A DNA stretch of 64,000 bases, from positions 62,001-126,000 of the forward strand of contig NZ_BAUU01000002.1 in the NCBI RefSeq assembly GCF_000513115.1, read 5' to 3'. The notes beneath the pieces are model-generated. The model did no database searches and was not told the DNA's origin. It saw only the letters and a program-made list of their open reading frames with translations. Positions 54,061-62,775 of this stretch are shown one piece after another (within the stretch, counting starts at the first letter, position 1; each line of letters begins with the position of its first letter). This stretch comes from Halalkalibacter hemicellulosilyticusJCM 9152 (GTDB lineage: Bacteria > Bacillota > Bacilli > Bacillales > Bacillaceae_D). A program made the translations under genes and the position numbers.

Positions 54061-54525
54061 ATGAAATGGAATGCAAATGATATGGATACTTATTTACAAG
54101 CGAGGGAATATATAGATACAGCTATTATTTCCTTAATCCCGATTTCTTGGGGAACTGAAGTAAAAGGAACAGTTTCTATGGGAGAATTCATTACGATTAT
54201 ATCTCACGAGTTAGAAAAGCAGTTCCATGGGAGGGTTGTATTATTTCCAGCATTTACATACTTTGCAACGGAATCCAATGAACAATGTTTACATCGATTG
54301 CAACTATGGGAAGACAATCTTCTCAAAGAAGGCTTTAAACATGTTGTCTATTTGACTTCAGATGGAAAGTGGCGTCAGGTCGAAGGGGAATTACAAGGTC
54401 TGCATATTTGGTTACCGTCTATTCCTTTGGAGCACCTTGATAGTGAAAATCGTAACCATGTCATTCATGATCAAATGAAACAATTGATCCCAATTGTGAC
54501 AAACAGATGGCAATCAAGAACATGA
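54061..54525 (+). CDS. ypiF: YpiF, DUF2487 protein
   Basis: 154 residues without signal or membrane helix, with MKWNANDMDTYLQAREYIDTA at the start as in YpiF. Its function is unknown, although in B. subtilis it is the gene directly before qcrA. ATG 54061 follows GAGGTGATGA; reading from 54016 adds a leader without a ribosome-binding site. Confidence 0.8.
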   Translation: MKWNANDMDTYLQAREYIDTAIISLIPISWGTEVKGTVSMGEFITIISHELEKQFHGRVVLFPAFTYFATESNEQCLHRLQLWEDNLLKEGFKHVVYLTSDGKWRQVEGELQGLHIWLPSIPLEHLDSENRNHVIHDQMKQLIPIVTNRWQSRT

Positions 54526-54604
54526 AAAAGTTTGCCGAATTTGTGCCGAAAGCTAGAAGTTGTTGCACATTCATGTCTGTTGTATTATCATGAGTATGTC
54601 CTAG

Positions 54605-54610
54605 TATAAT
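54605..54610 (+). promoter_or_regulatory. Possible promoter of qcrABC
   Basis: A perfect TATAAT lies 59 bases before the qcrA start. TTGTAT at 54580-54585 could be a -35 element, but its spacing of 19 is poor. Confidence 0.4.
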
Positions 54611-54668
54611 ATGTGCTTATTTACGCCCGTTTTTGGGTTGACTTTACTTGTGCAAGGGGGGAAAATGA

Positions 54669-55169
54669 GTGAGCGAAAAAGACCACAAAGTATCACGGAG
54701 ACAATTTCTTACGTATACGCTTACGGGGGTTGGCGGATTCATGGCTGCTGGTATGTTAATGCCAATGGCGCGCTTTGCCCTAGACCCAGCTTTGAGAGCT
54801 GGAGCGGAATCTGAATTTTTATACGTATGTGATGTAGATCAACTGACCGAAGATCCACAAGTATTTCCATTCAATTTCGATCAAGTTGATGCATGGTACG
54901 AATCTGAGGTATCACGAGACGTTTACGTTTATATCCGTGATAATGAAGTAACAGCATTGTCTGCCATTTGTACTCATCTAGGCTGTACCGTTGCGTATGA
55001 CGGGAATGATGACTATCCGGAGCAATTCTTCTGTCCATGTCACTTCGGACGATTTGATAAGGATGGGCATAATATTCCTGGTACTCCGCCAAGACGACCA
55101 CTTGACGCTTATGAAGTCAAGGTAGAGGATGGAAAAGTTTATTTAGGATCAATTTATCAACGAACATAG
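54669..55169 (+). CDS. qcrA: QcrA, Rieske iron-sulfur subunit of the menaquinol:cytochrome c reductase
   Basis: 166 residues: an N-terminal twin-arginine-like SRRQFL (9-14) with a membrane helix (about 15-36), and a C-terminal Rieske domain with the cluster ligands CTHLGC (101-106) and CPCH (122-125). It passes electrons from menaquinol toward cytochrome c. Start is GTG 54669, seven bases after AAGGGGGG; the ATG at 54665 is in another frame. First gene of qcrABC. Confidence 0.94.
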   Translation: MSEKDHKVSRRQFLTYTLTGVGGFMAAGMLMPMARFALDPALRAGAESEFLYVCDVDQLTEDPQVFPFNFDQVDAWYESEVSRDVYVYIRDNEVTALSAICTHLGCTVAYDGNDDYPEQFFCPCHFGRFDKDGHNIPGTPPRRPLDAYEVKVEDGKVYLGSIYQRT

Positions 55170-55184
55170 GGAGGAGCGTAATCA

Positions 55185-55856
55185 ATGCTTCAAAAAATTT
55201 ATGACTACGTTGATGAGCGTCTTGATATTACGCCAATGTGGCGGGATATTGCTGACCATGAAGTTCCTGAGCATGTTAACCCTGCTCACCACTTCTCTGC
55301 GTTCGTATACTGTTTTGGCGGACTAACGTTCTTTATTACAGTTATTCAAATTTTATCTGGTATGTTTTTAACGATGTACTATGCACCAGATATTATTAAC
55401 GCTTATCAATCTGTAGCTTTTTTACAAAATGAAGTAGCCTTCGGTGTAATCGTTCGTGGGATGCACCACTGGGGCGCAAGTTTAGTTATTGTTATGATGT
55501 TTTTACACACGTTACGTGTCTTCTTTACAGGTTCATATAAGAAGCCACGTGAATTGAACTGGGTTGTCGGTGTCCTCATTTTCTTTGTTATGCTTGCTTT
55601 AGGTGTAACAGGTTACTTATTACCTTGGGATATGAAAGCGTATTTTGCAACAGCGGTTGTACTTGAGATCGCTGAGAGTGTGCCGGTTATTGGTGGATTT
55701 GCAAGAGCGTTGCTAGCAGGTGGAGATATTATTGGTGCAGCAACCTTAACGCGATTCTTCGCGATTCATGTATTCTTTTTACCTGGTGCGTTGTTAGGTC
55801 TACTTGCAGCTCACTTCTACATGATTCGAAAACAAGGTATCTCAGGACCATTGTAA
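55185..55856 (+). CDS. qcrB: QcrB, cytochrome b subunit
   Basis: A 223-residue polytopic protein like the cytochrome b6 part of b6f complexes, with four membrane helices. The haem-binding His pairs lie in RGMHHWGASLVI and FLHTLRVFF plus the late helix RFFAIHVFFLPG. Cys43 (AFVYCFGG), which in the Bacillus enzyme covalently holds a further haem, is present. It follows qcrA by 15 bases. Confidence 0.95.
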   Translation: MLQKIYDYVDERLDITPMWRDIADHEVPEHVNPAHHFSAFVYCFGGLTFFITVIQILSGMFLTMYYAPDIINAYQSVAFLQNEVAFGVIVRGMHHWGASLVIVMMFLHTLRVFFTGSYKKPRELNWVVGVLIFFVMLALGVTGYLLPWDMKAYFATAVVLEIAESVPVIGGFARALLAGGDIIGAATLTRFFAIHVFFLPGALLGLLAAHFYMIRKQGISGPL

Positions 55857-55894
55857 ACTAAAGTGATGCGAACTTAGTAAAGGAGGGAATAGAG

Positions 55895-56683
55895 ATGGAA
55901 CGAGGGAAAGGATTACAATTTGTCGGTGATTCTCGTGTGAAGGCAAATAATCGTAAACCTAACATACCAAAAGATTATTCAGAGTATCCAGGGAAAACAG
56001 AAGCATTCTGGCCTAATTTCCTTTTAAAGGAATGGCTAGTAGGTGCCGTTTTCTTAATGGGATTTCTTTGTTTAACGGTTGCCCATCCAGCACCGTTAGA
56101 ACGTATGGCTGATCCGAATGATACAGGCTACATACCATTACCTGACTGGTATTTCTTATTCTTGTATCAATTATTAAAATATCAATTTGCATCTGGTGAC
56201 TATAATGTGATCGGTGTAATCGTTATTCCAGGATTAGCTTTTGGAGCACTACTACTTGCTCCATGGTTAGATACAGGCAAAGAAAGACGTCCGATTAAAC
56301 GACCAATTGCTTCTTCTATAATGATTCTTTCATTTATCGCTGTTGCATATTTAACGTGGGAATCAGTTGCTCAACATGATTGGGAAGCTGCTGCTGAGCA
56401 AGGTATGATTGTAGAAGAGGTAGAAATTGATATGGAAGCACAAGGCTACGAAATTTATTCAGTCCAGACGAGCTGTATTGGTTGTCATGGTGACAATTTA
56501 GCTGGTGTTCCAGGTGTTGGACCTTCACTAATTGATTCGGAACTAACTGTTGAAGAAACGATTGAAATTATCATCAATGGTATTGAAGGGACAGCTATGC
56601 CAGGTGGAGCATTTGAAGGGACAGACGAAGAACTCGAGATCCTTGCTGAATATATCGTTGCTGACGGTCAACCAGAAGAATAA
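55895..56683 (+). CDS. qcrC: QcrC, subunit IV / cytochrome c fusion
   Basis: 262 residues. The first part has three membrane helices and the quinone-site PDWYF (near 83-87), like subunit IV of b6f complexes. The C-terminal domain (about 183-262) is a cytochrome c with CIGCH (194-198) and the sixth-ligand Met in AMPGG. This fusion is the normal Bacillus form. AAGGAGGG precedes the ATG, and a strong terminator follows. Confidence 0.95.
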   Translation: MERGKGLQFVGDSRVKANNRKPNIPKDYSEYPGKTEAFWPNFLLKEWLVGAVFLMGFLCLTVAHPAPLERMADPNDTGYIPLPDWYFLFLYQLLKYQFASGDYNVIGVIVIPGLAFGALLLAPWLDTGKERRPIKRPIASSIMILSFIAVAYLTWESVAQHDWEAAAEQGMIVEEVEIDMEAQGYEIYSVQTSCIGCHGDNLAGVPGVGPSLIDSELTVEETIEIIINGIEGTAMPGGAFEGTDEELEILAEYIVADGQPEE

Positions 56684-56700
56684 GCGTAACACGTTTCACG

Positions 56701-56743
56701 AGTGCCCTAAAAGGTAGGATTTTATCTTTTAGGGCACTTTCTT
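56701..56743 (+). terminator. Terminator of qcrABC
   Basis: AGTGCCCTAAAAG and CTTTTAGGGCACT form a perfect 13-base stem with a 12-base loop and a T-rich tail. Confidence 0.93.
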
Positions 56744-56797
56744 CATAAAGAACAAATCATTACTTGTGTGAATCATACATAAAGGTAGGGAAAGTAT

Positions 56798-57397
56798 ATG
56801 TTAAAAGAAAGAATACTTCCCCTTTTTGGGGACAAGAGAATTCTTTTTCTTTTATTAATGATTAATATTTTAGGGACAATTTATGGATACATTTGGTATG
56901 CTGATCAATTAGCTCAAACACCAGCTCATTTTATATTATTTGTACCCGATAGTCCAACTGCGAGTTTATTTTTTGTCTTTGTATTAGTGGCACTTCTTTA
57001 TAAAAAACAAATACCACTTATTGAGGCATTTGCTGCTGTGACACTCATTAAGTATGGGATATGGGCTGTAGCCATGAATATCGGCGCTGGCTTAGTAGGT
57101 GACCCGTTAAATTGGAAAAATTATATGCTGATAGCCTCTCATGCTGGAATGGCCTTACAAGCAATTCTTTATTCACCTTATTTTCGTATTAAATTGTGGC
57201 ATTTATTAATTGTAGCTATTTGGACAATTTTGAATGATTATATTGATTATGGATTTATGATGCACCCTTGGGTATCAAGAGGCTTAAATTCTTATATTGA
57301 ACAAATAGGTTTTTTTACGTTTGGACTTAGCCTATTCTCCATTCTAGTCGTTTACTTATTAGCGGTTAGAAAGAATCGTTTTATACTTGTTCGATAA
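56798..57397 (+). CDS. ypjA: YpjA, DUF1405 membrane protein
   Basis: 199 residues with about six hydrophobic segments and very few charges. Place after qcrC and size match YpjA. Function unknown; its neighbourhood suggests a link to respiration or to sporulation, but the sequence shows no motif. GGTAGGGA lies before the ATG. Confidence 0.8.
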   Translation: MLKERILPLFGDKRILFLLLMINILGTIYGYIWYADQLAQTPAHFILFVPDSPTASLFFVFVLVALLYKKQIPLIEAFAAVTLIKYGIWAVAMNIGAGLVGDPLNWKNYMLIASHAGMALQAILYSPYFRIKLWHLLIVAIWTILNDYIDYGFMMHPWVSRGLNSYIEQIGFFTFGLSLFSILVVYLLAVRKNRFILVR

Positions 57398-57467
57398 TAA
57401 CCTTCTTTTTTTGGTCTACTCTTGTCCACAAATTCATAGGATGAGAGTAGAAAAAGGAGGGACAAGG

Positions 57468-58253
57468 ATGCGACAAATACTCATCGCTATCATAACGATT
57501 TCTTTAATCATTCCAGTAACTGCTTATGCTGATGACTCTCCATCACAACATACTTGGAAACAATTAAATCATATGTCTGATCAAATTCTTCAATTAACGA
57601 AGCAAGAAAAATTTGCTGAATCAAAACAATTAATGAACCATTTCTCTAATTCATTTTTAGAAATTGATTTTCGTGAAGAAGGTATTACAATGAGTTCTTT
57701 ACGCGCTGTTATTTTAGCCTTTGAAAAAGCCGAGCAATCATTAACAGCGACCGATATAATGTTGGAAGATCGTATTAGGGCAGTGACATCCTTTCGATTA
57801 GCTGTTGATGCTCTAACAAGTGAATTTCACCCCCTATGGCTACAGACTGAAGAGGTTGTGATGCAAGCATTAACGGAAATGGAGGCATCAATAGTCGAAA
57901 ACGATGAACAAGCTTTCCAAGTTCGTTTAAATCAACTTTTAAATCAATATGAGATGATACGCCCAGCTTTATATATAGACACAGAACCTCAACAGTTACA
58001 ACGTATAGATGCTCAAATAGCTTATTTAGACCGAATGAGGATAGAGAGCACAAGTAATAATAAGCTCGTAGACCATATGGAGTTGATGAAAGAAGAGTGG
58101 GAGCAACTATATAAGAGAATGAAGGAGGATAATACGGATCCTTCATTTTGGTGGGTGATTTTTACAATTGGTAGTATGATTACTGGATCATTAACGTATG
58201 TTGGCTGGAAAAAGTATCGAGCAGAAAAACGTAAAGTTCGCTTAAAAGAATAA
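57468..58253 (+). CDS. ypjB: YpjB, sporulation-associated membrane protein
   Basis: 261 residues: a signal peptide (1 to about 22, ending TAYADD), a long helical extracytoplasmic part, and one C-terminal membrane helix (about 223-243) with a basic tail. This layout and position match YpjB, which is annotated as a sporulation protein. Function is not otherwise known. AGGAGGGACAAGG precedes ATG 57468; the upstream reading to 57387 overlaps ypjA and lacks a site. Confidence 0.8.
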   Translation: MRQILIAIITISLIIPVTAYADDSPSQHTWKQLNHMSDQILQLTKQEKFAESKQLMNHFSNSFLEIDFREEGITMSSLRAVILAFEKAEQSLTATDIMLEDRIRAVTSFRLAVDALTSEFHPLWLQTEEVVMQALTEMEASIVENDEQAFQVRLNQLLNQYEMIRPALYIDTEPQQLQRIDAQIAYLDRMRIESTSNNKLVDHMELMKEEWEQLYKRMKEDNTDPSFWWVIFTIGSMITGSLTYVGWKKYRAEKRKVRLKE

Positions 58254-58328
58254 TGATCTTAAAAATATTTATCATATGTTCGATAAAGTGACAACTTCAT
58301 GACCATTTTCGAAAATGAGAGCAAATGT

Positions 58329-58357
58329 TTGACTTTATTTGATGTTCTCATTAAACT
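58329..58357 (+). promoter_or_regulatory. Probable promoter of the zinc metallopeptidase gene
   Basis: TTGACT (58329-58334) and TAAACT (58352-58357) are 17 bases apart, 35 bases before the start codon. Confidence 0.45.
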
Positions 58358-58391
58358 ATAAGAAAATGATCAACATAAGAGGTGACTATAC

Positions 58392-59048
58392 ATGGGTTTA
58401 ACTACTTTCATCATTTATTTTGCACTCCTCTTAATTATTCCACTTTGGGCACAATCAAGAGTGAAGAGCGCTTACAGAAAATATTCACAAGTGCCCTCAT
58501 CATCAGGTCTAACAGGAGCGCAAGTAGCAAGGAAAATTTTAGATGATAATGGTTTGTATAATGTACGAGTAGAAGAAGTAAAAGGAACATTAACTGATCA
58601 CTATGATCCACGTTCAAAAGCTGTGCGTTTGTCTACAGATAATTTTCACGGTCATTCGGTAGCCGGAGCTGCGGTTGCTGCACATGAAGTAGGACACGCT
58701 ATTCAGGATCAGGAGGAGTATGCTTTCTTACGATTTAGACATGCTTTAGTACCTGTTGCGAGCTTTGGCTCTAATGCCTCATTTTTCCTTATTTTGGCTG
58801 GGATCTTACTTTCTAGTCAAGGTATGTTATTATTTGGAATCATCGCAATGGCTGCAGCAGTCTTATTCCAACTTGTCACTCTTCCAGTAGAGTTTAACGC
58901 GAGTAATCGTGCAATGGAGCAAATCGTTTCAGCCGGTGTTATTCGCAATGATGAAGAACGTGAAACAAAGAAAGTGTTAAATGCTGCTGCTCTAACGTAT
59001 GTAGCTGCAGCGGTCGTTGCTTTACTAGAGTTAGTAGCTTCGCATTAA
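58392..59048 (+). CDS. YugP-family membrane zinc metallopeptidase
   Basis: 218 residues with an N-terminal membrane helix and two or three more after residue 120. The zinc site HEVGHAIQ is near residues 98-105, with SGLTGAQVARKIL and LPVEFNASNRA as further YugP-type marks. It should cut membrane or membrane-bound proteins; substrates are unknown. B. subtilis YugP is at another locus. GAGGTGA precedes the ATG. A long perfect hairpin follows the stop, and the next gene is convergent. Confidence 0.85.
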   Translation: MGLTTFIIYFALLLIIPLWAQSRVKSAYRKYSQVPSSSGLTGAQVARKILDDNGLYNVRVEEVKGTLTDHYDPRSKAVRLSTDNFHGHSVAGAAVAAHEVGHAIQDQEEYAFLRFRHALVPVASFGSNASFFLILAGILLSSQGMLLFGIIAMAAAVLFQLVTLPVEFNASNRAMEQIVSAGVIRNDEERETKKVLNAAALTYVAAAVVALLELVASH

Positions 59049-59124
59049 TGTATTTGGGCATGAATGGTGATGATTAAGTAAAAAAGACGGCAAAAGGCTG
59101 GGGCATAGCTAGCTTTAAGTAATG

Positions 59125-59163
59125 AAAAGGTGAATTTGAGCGAGCTCAAATTCACCTTTTTCT
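59125..59163. terminator. Near-perfect palindromic terminator after the metallopeptidase gene
   Basis: AAAAGGTGAATTTGAGC and GCTCAAATTCACCTTTT form a 17-base perfect inverted repeat with only two bases between the arms. It has T runs on both strands and could stop transcription in both directions. Confidence 0.85.
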
Positions 59164-59272
59164 ATTTTATGAGTAAATTCTACTACTTCTTTTGTACATG
59201 ATATCCTTATGTTATTTTGAAAAAGAGAATTCTCAAAGCTGAAGTCACTCGACTCCTGCGAGAAATAGAGGA

Positions 59273-59438
59273 GGCCGCTGAAAAAGTGCGATTTTCACTT
59301 TTCCAGTGGCCTTTAAGTAATGTGCGTAGCCGTTGCCCGATTTTGAAAGCCTTGCTATGAGTGGGTTCCTCATAACAAGGCGCGCAACGAGCGGAGCGAT
59401 TACTCTTCTTTGAGTTACTAGAAAGGACTTTTTCAGTG
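59273..59438. repeat. MITE-like element with inverted ends
   Basis: The ends are CGCTGAAAAAGT (59276-59287) and ACTTTTTCAGTG (59427-59438), an 11-of-12 inverted pair. The left end also forms a hairpin with CACTTTTCCAGTGGCC (59296-59311). The flank GAAGTCACTCGACTCCTGCGAGAA (59241 on) resembles a repeat common in Bacillaceae genomes. No transposase is present. Short reading frames inside on the reverse strand look like repeat by-products. Confidence 0.6.
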
Positions 59439-59492
59439 CTCTCGATTTGTACTTCTTCATTGGTCCAAACAGCCAGCCAAAAGCTAAAATGT

Positions 59493-60365
59493 TTAACGTG
59501 TAAGAGGGCGTTTTTGTTCATCCAGTGTAAATCCTTCACCAATTACATCTTGAACATCATTGACAGTTACAAAGGCATGCGGGTCAATTTTTTCAACTAA
59601 TGTTTTCAAACGAATAAGCTCATTACGTCCAACAACACAATATAGTATGTCTTTGTTAGAACCTGAAAAAGTTCCTTTTCCAGTCAAGATCGTTGCTCCT
59701 CTGTCCATTTCATTGATAATACTATGAGCGATTTCAGAAGCGTGATCAGATATGATAAATGATGCTTTAGCAGAATAAGCTCCTTGCTGTATAAAATCAA
59801 TGACTTTTGCGGCGACAAACACGGCGAGTAACGTATACATCGCTTCTCGATAATTTAAATAGAGTAATGAGCTACTAATGACAATCGCATCGAAAATAAA
59901 CATCGTTCTCCCCATACTCCAGCCAAGATATGTGAACCCTAGCTTAGCAATAATATCTACACCACCAGTCGTTCCTCCGTAACGAAAAACAATTCCTAAA
60001 CCAACTCCAATAAATACGCCAGCCAAAAGAGCGGCAAGAGTCATATCATCATGTAATGGGATATGAATAAGAGGGTACCGTTGAAAAAACTCAAGAAAGA
60101 TCGATACACTAAACGTTCCGATTAACGTATAAATAAATGTTGTCCTACCGAGAATTCTCCATCCTATAAAAAAAAGTGGAATATTAAGTACAAGGTTTGA
60201 CAAAGCGGGGTTGAACTCAAACATGAAATATAATATCAGCGTAATACCTGTAAACCCACCGTCTGCTAATTGATTTTCCATGTTAAAATATACAAGACCG
60301 AAAGATAAAACAGCTGAGCCAAGAATAATAAAGATAATTCGTTTTATGTGTAATATTGGATTCAT
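59493..60365 (-). CDS. ypjC: YpjC, YitT-family (DUF2179) membrane protein
   Basis: 290 residues with five to six hydrophobic segments in the first 200 and a soluble DUF2179 domain at the C-terminus (about 215-285, KGTFSGSNKDILYCVVGRNEL). The glycine-rich GVGLGIVFRYGGTTGGVDII is typical of the YitT family. Function is unknown. The ATG at 60365 follows GGAGGGATAAAAG. It is on the reverse strand, as ypjC is relative to its neighbours here, and is convergent with the metallopeptidase gene. Confidence 0.85.
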   Translation of the reverse strand: MNPILHIKRIIFIILGSAVLSFGLVYFNMENQLADGGFTGITLILYFMFEFNPALSNLVLNIPLFFIGWRILGRTTFIYTLIGTFSVSIFLEFFQRYPLIHIPLHDDMTLAALLAGVFIGVGLGIVFRYGGTTGGVDIIAKLGFTYLGWSMGRTMFIFDAIVISSSLLYLNYREAMYTLLAVFVAAKVIDFIQQGAYSAKASFIISDHASEIAHSIINEMDRGATILTGKGTFSGSNKDILYCVVGRNELIRLKTLVEKIDPHAFVTVNDVQDVIGEGFTLDEQKRPLTR

Positions 60366-60499
60366 ACTTTTATCCCTCCTAGTCTATCTTTTGATGTAGA
60401 CTTATTATAGAAAATCATGTTGTTCATATCAAATTTCTATTTTCTATTTGTCAAATTAAGAACAATTCGCTAACATGTAGAAAGGAGGAATGTGTAAGT

Positions 60500-60853
60500 A
60501 TGGATAAATCAATGAAGCAAATGCAAAATGAAGTTGATCAATTTATTGGACAGTTCAAAGAAGGCTATTTCTCACCATTGGCGATGCTCGCACGTATGAC
60601 AGAAGAAGTAGGTGAGCTTGCTCGAGAGGTTAATCACTACTATGGTGAAAAGCCAAAAAAGGAAACAGAAGATGAAAAATCACTAGAACAAGAGTTAGGT
60701 GATTTAATGTTTGTTCTTATTTGTTTCGCCAATTCCTTACATATTGATTTAGATGAAGCATTTGATCTTGTGATGAAAAAATTTCAGGAACGAGATCAAA
60801 ATCGCTGGACAAGATTTGATGAAGAGGGTGCTTTAGATGGAGAAGACCGTTAA
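60500..60853 (+). CDS. ypjD: YpjD, MazG-like nucleotide pyrophosphohydrolase
   Basis: 117 residues of a single MazG-type helical domain. The metal-binding EEVGELAREV (36-45) and ELGDLMFVL (65-73) motifs give the ExxE and ExxD pattern. Such enzymes remove noncanonical or excess nucleoside triphosphates. GAAAGGAGG precedes the ATG, and the end overlaps dapB by 17 bases, so the two are translated together, as in B. subtilis. Confidence 0.9.
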   Translation: MDKSMKQMQNEVDQFIGQFKEGYFSPLAMLARMTEEVGELAREVNHYYGEKPKKETEDEKSLEQELGDLMFVLICFANSLHIDLDEAFDLVMKKFQERDQNRWTRFDEEGALDGEDR

Positions 60854-61639
60854 TATCGTTATTGCAGGGCCAAGAGGGAATATGGGAAGTGAGGCCGTCA
60901 AGCTTGTAGAAAATACGGCAACATTTAATCTTATTGCAGTAGTTGACTCGAAACATGAAGGAAAAAAACTATCTGATTTAGATCATTTTTCCAATGTTGA
61001 TGTCCCAATTTTCACAAATATGGAAACATGCTTTCAAGAGCATGATGTCGATGTGCTAATCGACTTAACTGCACCACAATTTGGTAGGAAGCATATGGAG
61101 ATTGCATTTCAATATGGGGTAAGTCCTGTAGTTGGTACAACTGGTTTTACAGAAGAAGATATCGTTGAACTTCGACAAATAGCAGAAACGAAAGAAATAG
61201 GTGCAATTATAGCTCCAAACTTCGCAATTGGTGCTATACTTATGATGAAGTTCTCACAACTAGCAGCTAAATATATGACGGATGTGAGATTATCGAACGT
61301 CATCATGATCGTAAGCTAGATTCACCGTCTGGTACAGCATTGAAAACGGCACAACTTATTTCAGAGGTGCGGGATGAAAAGAAACAAGGTCATGAAGACG
61401 AAGTTGAAGAATTAGCTGGTGCAAGAGGTGGAGATATAGAAGGGATGAGAATACATAGTGTTCGTCTGCCAGGGTTAGTGGCACATCAAGAAGTGATCTT
61501 CGGAGGAGAAGGACAGACGTTAACGATACGTCATGACTCTATAAACCGTGCATCTTTCATGCCTGGTGTAAAATTAGCGGTTGAAACTGTACTAAAGATT
61601 GATACGCTTGTATATGGTTTAGAACAGATCATTGAATAA
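60837..61639 (+). pseudogene. dapB: Dihydrodipicolinate reductase, frameshifted as sequenced
   Basis: DapB makes tetrahydrodipicolinate for lysine and cell-wall diaminopimelate; the same pathway supplies spore dipicolinate. The N-terminal NAD motif VIAGPRGNMGSEAV and VGTTGFTEE are intact. After YMTDV the frame breaks at about 61285: as written it ends IMIVS at 61319. One added T gives [18 protein letters not shown] with the catalytic His and substrate motif, and the frame continues to 61639. Restored length is 267 residues, equal to B. subtilis DapB. The gene is essential in Bacillus, so a sequence error is likely. Confidence 0.93.
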
Positions 61640-61655
61640 AAGGGAGAGAAACCGG

Positions 61656-62045
61656 ATGAGAATTGCATTGATTGCTCACGACAAAAAGAAAGATGATATG
61701 GTTCAATTTGCAGTTGCATACAAGTCAATTCTTTCAGAACATGAACTTTTTGCTACTGGTACGACAGGAACAAGAATTATGGAAGCTACTGAATTACCTG
61801 TTACTCGTTTCAAATCAGGTCCGCTAGGTGGGGATCAACAAATTGGTGCGTTAGTCGCTGAAAATAAATTTGATCTTATTCTATTCTTCCGTGATCCACT
61901 AACAGCCCAACCACATGAACCTGACGTTACTGCTTTAGTAAGGCTCTGTGATTTACAAAATGTCCCACTTGCGACAAACCTCGGTACAGCTGAAGTACTA
62001 ATCAAGGGCCTTGAACGGGGTGATCTCCTTTGGAGAGAAGGTTAG
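61656..62045 (+). CDS. mgsA: Methylglyoxal synthase
   Basis: A 129-residue enzyme converting dihydroxyacetone phosphate to methylglyoxal. [13 protein letters not shown] (3-15), TGTTGTRI, the catalytic GGDQQIGA (near 60-67) and [14 protein letters not shown] (near 80-93) are intact. It is about eight residues shorter at the C-terminus than in B. subtilis. AAAGGGAG precedes ATG 61656. It is between dapB and bshB1; bacillithiol made by the next genes helps detoxify methylglyoxal. Confidence 0.93.
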   Translation: MRIALIAHDKKKDDMVQFAVAYKSILSEHELFATGTTGTRIMEATELPVTRFKSGPLGGDQQIGALVAENKFDLILFFRDPLTAQPHEPDVTALVRLCDLQNVPLATNLGTAEVLIKGLERGDLLWREG

Positions 62046-62055
62046 GCAAACGATT

Positions 62056-62775
62056 ATGACTTCATTAGATTTATTAGCGTTCGGAGCCCATCCTGATGAT
62101 ATTGAAATCGGGATGGGAGGGACGTTAGCTAAATATGCGAAGGCTGGATATAAAGTTGGAATTTGTAATTTAACAAATGCGGAGCTATCTTCAAATGGAA
62201 CTGTACAAATAAGACAAGAAGAAGCGGAAAGAGCAAGTAAACAATTAGGGGTATGTAAGCGAATACAGCTTTCTTTTCGCGATCGAGGCTTAAAATATAT
62301 AACCGAGGAAGATTTACGAAAAGTTGTTTCACTCATTCGTCAATTTCAACCGAAAGTAATTTTTGCTCCATTTGAAATCGACCGTCATCCAGATCACGGT
62401 GAGTGTAGTCGAATTATTAATGAGGCTTATTTTAATGCGGGTATTCGACAATATCGTTGCTATGAAAACAGAAAGGCTTATCGACCTGATAATTTATTTT
62501 ATTATTTTATTAATGGTTATGAACGTCCTAACTTTGTCATTGATATTACAAACGAAAAGAAGTTAAAAAGGCAGGCACTTCTTTCATACGAAAGTCAATT
62601 TACAATGAAGAATAATTCAATTCAAACACCGCTTACAAATGATTATATTTCTGCGGTTGAAGCAAGAGATCAATTATTTGGAAAGGAAGTCGGTGTTCAT
62701 GCAGCAGAAGGCTTTATGACACCTAAGCCCCTTATTATAGATCAATTGCTCGTTGGAAGGGGAGCGAATAAATGA
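62056..62775 (+). CDS. bshB1: BshB1, bacillithiol biosynthesis deacetylase
   Basis: A 239-residue zinc deacetylase of the PIG-L family that removes acetyl from GlcNAc-malate. The metal motif AHPDDIE is near residues 10-16, the second ligand group is in DRHPDHGECSRI (about 110-121). ATG 62056 has only a weak upstream site (GAAGG at about 14 bases), possibly coupled to mgsA translation, whose stop is 10 bases before. It overlaps bshA by four bases. Confidence 0.93.
   Translation: MTSLDLLAFGAHPDDIEIGMGGTLAKYAKAGYKVGICNLTNAELSSNGTVQIRQEEAERASKQLGVCKRIQLSFRDRGLKYITEEDLRKVVSLIRQFQPKVIFAPFEIDRHPDHGECSRIINEAYFNAGIRQYRCYENRKAYRPDNLFYYFINGYERPNFVIDITNEKKLKRQALLSYESQFTMKNNSIQTPLTNDYISAVEARDQLFGKEVGVHAAEGFMTPKPLIIDQLLVGRGANK

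Noticed and set aside
54665-54670. ATG at 54665 as the qcrA start, with a frameshift
   Set aside because: It would need two missing bases or one extra base, and GTG 54669 has ideal spacing from AAGGGGGG.
57411-57458. CTACTCT / AGAGTAG hairpin before ypjB as terminator
   Set aside because: It is followed by A residues and the ypjB ribosome-binding site, not a T run.
59207-59542. Reverse-strand frames of 111 and 71 codons in the 59.2-59.5 kb gap
   Set aside because: They overlap the repeat and its hairpins, are rich in Arg/Lys by chance and lack ribosome-binding sites.
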